A DNA stretch of 64,000 bases. Origin: CAWKOH01 sp963851245. Its GTDB lineage: Bacteria; Actinomycetota; Acidimicrobiia; Acidimicrobiales; Palsa-688. Positions 61,105 through 64,000 of this stretch are shown here, in pieces (the first letter of the stretch is position 1; every line of letters begins with the position of its first letter). The translations under genes were made by a program, and so were the position numbers. Under the pieces are notes generated by a model. The model ran no database searches, was not told where the DNA came from, and was given only the letters and a program-made list of their open reading frames with translations. The stretch lies in the NCBI GenBank assembly GCA_963851245.1, contig CAWKOH010000001.1, positions 186,001 to 250,000 of the forward strand. The letters are read 5' to 3'.

Positions 61105-61605
61105 ATGGCCAAGTTGCGTCACATTGCGATTCAGTGCGAGGACCACATCGCAACCGCGGAATTCTTCAAGGAGGTCTTCGGCCTGGAAGAGATGTACCGA
61201 ATAGAGAACCCGGGTAGCGGCGGCGCCATATACCTGAGCGACGGGACCATCAACCTGGCGATCCTGAAGATCGTGGACCCGGAGTTCCCGAACTACCGGC
61301 CGATGGGTCTCAACCACATTGGTTTCATCGTCGAAAATCTCGACGAGGCGGTGGCCAAGGCGAAGGCGCACGGAGCCCAGACGACCATGCCCGGCGATCA
61401 GGTGGTCCCCGGACAACTGTGGGAGTTCAAAATGGTGAGCCCAGAAGGAGTAGGGCTCGACCTCTACGACGTCCACGGACGGGGCTGGCCCGGCATCTCC
61501 GGGCTCGACGACCTCGGCGTAACCGGCCGGATCACCACCGAAGACCACGAGAAGGCCCAGGCACTGGCCGGCGGGGCAGCTACGAGCGGACGTGAAAACG
61601 GGTAA
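61105..61605 (+). CDS. VOC-fold protein
   Basis: 166 residues from ATG 61105 behind AAGGGGAGG. MAKLRHIAIQCEDHIATAEF, GAIYLSDGTINLAILK, GLNHIGFIVENLDEAVAKAK and GRGWPGISGLDDLG align closely with the 12007-12402 protein, with an extra C-terminal tail. It lies in a plus-strand run with a deacylase and an SMP-30 gene, probably one transcript. Metal-binding residues are likely in the His of RHIAIQ and Glu of KMVSPEGVG, but the reaction is unknown. Confidence 0.85.
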   Translation: MAKLRHIAIQCEDHIATAEFFKEVFGLEEMYRIENPGSGGAIYLSDGTINLAILKIVDPEFPNYRPMGLNHIGFIVENLDEAVAKAKAHGAQTTMPGDQVVPGQLWEFKMVSPEGVGLDLYDVHGRGWPGISGLDDLGVTGRITTEDHEKAQALAGGAATSGRENG

Positions 61606-61643
61606 GGCATACAGCCGCGCCAGAACGGACCGCCGGTGAAACA

Positions 61644-62534
61644 GTGAGCGAGCTCCTGACCGAGTCGGACTTCAGGGTCGCAGTCGACGGGTTGCACTTC
61701 GCCGAGGGGCCGCGCTGGAACGACGGGTACCTGTGGTTCAGCGACATGTTCGGCCATCGGGTCCTTCGCCACCAACCGGGGGGGCCCACCGAAGAGGTGG
61801 TGGCCGTGCCCGGCGACCGACCTTCCGGGCTCGGCTGGCTGCCTGACGGACGTCTTCTGGTAGTGGCCATGAAGAGCAGAATGCTTCTGCGCCTGGATGG
61901 CCCCGGTCGCCTGGCGGTGCATGCCGATCTGTCGGACGTGTGCCGCGGTTTTGCGAACGATATGGTCGTCTCCGCCGACGGAACGGCCTACGTCGGCGAC
62001 AGCGGCCTTCCCGAGTTCGGGCAGCCGGGCGAGCGGCAACCGGGCCAGGTATTGAGAGTCAGACCTGACGGCGGAGTCTCGACTGTGGCCGACGATCTGG
62101 CGGTGCCCAATGGCTGCGCATTGAGCGAGGACGACCGGACGTTCATCCTGGTCGAAGCCCACGCCGGCCGTATCACCGCGTTCGACGTCTCGCCGTCGGG
62201 GGACCTGATCCGACGCCGCCCATTCGCGGTCATTCAAGCGGAACCGGGCGCCTCATCCGTGCACCCCGACGGCATGTGTCTTGACGCCGAAGGGGCGATC
62301 TGGGTGTGCGAGATAACCGAACGGCGGGTGATGCGGATCCGCGAGGGCGGCGAGGTCGTCTGGACAATTCCCTTTCGAGTCCGCACACCGATCGCTTGCG
62401 TTCTCGGAGGTGAAGACCGGAAGTCTCTTTACGTCTGCGCTTCCGGGGGAGGCGGCCCCACCGACCTCGCTCGTTCGAAAACCGGTGCCGTTGTCGTGGC
62501 AGCCGTCGATATCCCCGGTGCCGGACGACCGTAG
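61644..62534 (+). CDS. SMP-30/gluconolactonase family protein
   Basis: 296 residues from GTG 61644. The six-bladed propeller pattern is clear: FAEGPRWNDGYLWFSDMFGH (metal-binding Glu), DRPSGLGWLPDGRLLVVAMK, FANDMVVSADGTAYVGDSG (Asn ligand) and HPDGMCLDAEGAIWVCEI (Asp ligand). These enzymes hydrolyse lactones with a divalent metal. A lactonase would follow naturally after a Baeyer-Villiger reaction, though a link with the BVMO genes is only inferred. Confidence 0.9.
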   Translation: MSELLTESDFRVAVDGLHFAEGPRWNDGYLWFSDMFGHRVLRHQPGGPTEEVVAVPGDRPSGLGWLPDGRLLVVAMKSRMLLRLDGPGRLAVHADLSDVCRGFANDMVVSADGTAYVGDSGLPEFGQPGERQPGQVLRVRPDGGVSTVADDLAVPNGCALSEDDRTFILVEAHAGRITAFDVSPSGDLIRRRPFAVIQAEPGASSVHPDGMCLDAEGAIWVCEITERRVMRIREGGEVVWTIPFRVRTPIACVLGGEDRKSLYVCASGGGGPTDLARSKTGAVVVAAVDIPGAGRP

Positions 62535-62549
62535 GCCCCGAGGCACTCC

Positions 62550-63554
62550 ATGACACAGACCGCGGCCCTGCCGGCCACCATGAGGACGTGGACCCTTGTG
62601 GCTCCGTCAACCTTCCAGCAGCAGACGGTGGCGACCCCGCTGTCGCTTCAACTCCAGACGGGCGAGTTACTAGTGCGCGTACAGGCCCGGGGTATCTGCG
62701 GCAGCGACATTCCATACTTCCGCGGAGCCCCGCCTCGGTCCCTTCCTGGACTGCCGAACTCTCCTGGGGTCAGTCCCCCGGGTTGTCCGCTCCACGAGAT
62801 CGTGGGCGAGGTCATGGCTTCCCGTCATCCGCTGACGCCGGTCGGGGCGAGGGTGGTGGGCTGGGCGTCACGAACCGACGGGCTGTCGGACTACATCGTG
62901 ACCGACGGCGACGCCGTCTTCGAGTACCAAGCCGCTCTCGATCCTGCCACCGCGGTGATGCTCCAACCGCTGGCCTGCGTCATATACGCCGTGCGCCAGC
63001 TTCCAGACGTGACCGGACTCGATACCGCCGTCATCGGCCAGGGGTCGATTGGCGTTCTGTTCAGCCACGTATTGAAGTCGATGGGCGCTCGCCACGTGAC
63101 GGGCATCGACAGGATGGACCGAAGCCGAGTCGCCACCGCCTTCGGCGTGGACGAGATGGTGCATACGTCCAGCCGCGCCTGGGTCGCTACGGTTGCCGAC
63201 AAGCGCCGACCCAACATCATCATCGAGGCGGTCGGCCATCAGGTGGGAACGCTCCAGGACGCGGTCGACGCGGTGGCGCCGGAAGGATGGGTTTACTACT
63301 ACGGGATACCTGACGACCGGGTCTACCCCTTTCCCCTCTACCTTTTCCAGCAGAAGAACGCCACGCTCCGTGCCGGGTACACCAAGGACAGAAGGGCGAA
63401 CCTCGAGGCGGCGGACGAGTACGTAAGGGCCCATCCCCGACTGCCGGAGGACTACATCACTCACCGGTTCGGCGCAGATGAGGTACAGGTCGGATTCGAA
63501 GCAGCGTCTTCGCCGGCCGTCGGGCAGTTGAAGGTGGTCCTCGCCGCCGAGTAG
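62550..63554 (+). CDS. Medium-chain dehydrogenase/reductase family protein
   Basis: 334 residues from ATG 62550, 15 bases after the SMP-30 stop. RGICGSDIPYFRG has the catalytic-zinc Cys and GCPLHEIVGEV the His-Glu pair. The structural zinc lobe of four cysteines is absent. The nucleotide motif is AVIGQGSIGVLFSHV. The C-terminal part with WVYYYGIPDDRVYPFPLYLF is unusual. It is probably a sorbitol/threonine-dehydrogenase-like or reductase enzyme. Function is uncertain. Confidence 0.85.
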   Translation: MTQTAALPATMRTWTLVAPSTFQQQTVATPLSLQLQTGELLVRVQARGICGSDIPYFRGAPPRSLPGLPNSPGVSPPGCPLHEIVGEVMASRHPLTPVGARVVGWASRTDGLSDYIVTDGDAVFEYQAALDPATAVMLQPLACVIYAVRQLPDVTGLDTAVIGQGSIGVLFSHVLKSMGARHVTGIDRMDRSRVATAFGVDEMVHTSSRAWVATVADKRRPNIIIEAVGHQVGTLQDAVDAVAPEGWVYYYGIPDDRVYPFPLYLFQQKNATLRAGYTKDRRANLEAADEYVRAHPRLPEDYITHRFGADEVQVGFEAASSPAVGQLKVVLAAE

Positions 63555-63584
63555 GAAGCTCGGCCATCCCGGCACCGTAGCCCG

Positions 63585-64000
63585 TCACCCTCGGCCGCGG
63601 GAAGCGATCTCGGCCTTGACCTGAGCCGTGTCCCCGCCCGGGGTTGCAGGCCCGGAACGCACCGTGGCCGGGGTCTCACTGAAGTTCACCGGATGCCGCA
63701 GAACTTCGATTTGTCGACCATCGGCCAGCGGCACGGTAGCCGTCAACTCGAGGTGACGCACCTGAGGGTCGGCGAAAACCTCTGATACCCGGTAGACGGG
63801 GCCAGCCGGGAAGGCCTCGGACAGGAGCTCGAGCCACTCCTGCGTGGTACGGGTGCGCAGCACCGTCGCCAACTCGTCGACCAGTTCGCCCCGATGCGCT
63901 CTCCGAGCCTCATGCGTGGCAAAGCGGGGTTCTCCTGTCAGGTCGGGGCGGCCGATGAACTCGGCGAAGCGGTCAAAGGAACCGAGGACGCCCAGATTCA
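63585..64000 (-). CDS. CaiB/BaiF CoA-transferase, C-terminal part (5' end outside window)
   Basis: The minus-strand frame is open to the window edge and gives NLGVLGSFDRFAEFIGRPDL, TGEPRFATHEARRAHRGELV, then TRTTQEWLELLSEAFPAGPV, YRVSEVFADPQVRHLELTAT and a stop at 63585. This is the C-terminal region of a class III CoA-transferase, including the usual P-x-x-P-V-x-x-x-x-x-V/A-x-x-D-P-Q pattern. It is convergent with the MDR gene. Its catalytic Asp lies outside the window. Confidence 0.88.
   Translation of the reverse strand, partial: NLGVLGSFDRFAEFIGRPDLTGEPRFATHEARRAHRGELVDELATVLRTRTTQEWLELLSEAFPAGPVYRVSEVFADPQVRHLELTATVPLADGRQIEVLRHPVNFSETPATVRSGPATPGGDTAQVKAEIASRGRG

Noticed and set aside
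1..64000. CRISPR arrays, phage genes, transposases, toxin-antitoxin or defence genes
   Set aside because: I looked for repeats with regular spacers and for characteristic proteins and found none.

Overview
The window is high-GC DNA with many GTG and TTG starts, tight ATGA/GTGA gene overlaps, two luciferase-fold (probably F420-dependent) oxidoreductases, SCP2-type thiolases paired with OB-fold/DUF35 proteins, and many SDR and acyl-CoA enzymes. This profile fits an actinobacterium, possibly of the Acidimicrobiia type. That placement is inferred from gene content; no rRNA or ribosomal protein marker is present. Almost everything is catabolic or redox machinery. I see no CRISPR array, phage, transposase, toxin or defence gene.

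Layout. 0-6.9 kb: 3' end of a Baeyer-Villiger monooxygenase (BVMO), an SDR, an orphan ABC solute-binding lipoprotein, a frameshifted D-aminoacylase-type amidohydrolase, a VOC protein and an SDR. 6.9-10.2 kb: a cluster of wrecked genes, namely two amidohydrolase remnants, a double-domain CaiB/BaiF CoA-transferase with about a dozen frame changes, and a luciferase-like gene reduced to its two ends. 10.2-18 kb: SDR and TetR, VOC, a truncated amidohydrolase, a PH-like hypothetical, a fragment resembling the 3' half of tRNA-Ser, a membrane GGDEF-EAL protein and two small ferredoxin-fold type proteins. 18-20.2 kb: a second broken cluster (VOC, TauD dioxygenase, amidohydrolase). 20.2-23.6 kb: a minus-strand operon of two hotdog hydratase subunits, an SCP2-thiolase-like protein and DUF35, which resembles the hydratase/retro-aldolase modules of steroid side-chain degradation, preceded by an RraA-like gene. 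23.8-28.3 kb: TetR and a three-subunit molybdenum hydroxylase. 28.3-37 kb: acyl-CoA dehydrogenase, F420 oxidoreductase, a hydantoinase/acetone-carboxylase-like system and a second thiolase-DUF35 pair. 37-49 kb: two acyl-CoA ligases, a FadR-type GntR regulator, SDR, broken hydrolase and GMC oxidoreductase genes, and a third thiolase-DUF35 pair. 50-64 kb: a two-gene acyl-CoA dehydrogenase operon, a BVMO-alcohol dehydrogenase operon, an orphan molybdenum hydroxylase large subunit, two amidohydrolases, VOC, SMP-30, a medium-chain dehydrogenase and the C-terminal part of another CaiB/BaiF protein.

Taken together the genes can activate organic acids to CoA esters (ligases, CoA-transferases), desaturate and hydrate them, cleave them by retro-aldol chemistry, and oxidise alcohols, ketones and possibly N-heterocycles. 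The substrate cannot be read from the sequence.

The most unusual feature is the pattern of damage. At least four genes (near 7.1, 10.1, 41.0 and 47.0 kb) keep recognisable N- and C-termini but have lost the middle, and each junction also changes frame. Several others carry single frame changes (4.78, 18.5, 19.25, 19.8, 34.5 and 49.8 kb). The damage may be real decay or assembly/polishing error, and the sequence alone cannot separate these. A ten-base motif of the form YCAAAGATAG lies upstream of several genes and may be a shared operator.
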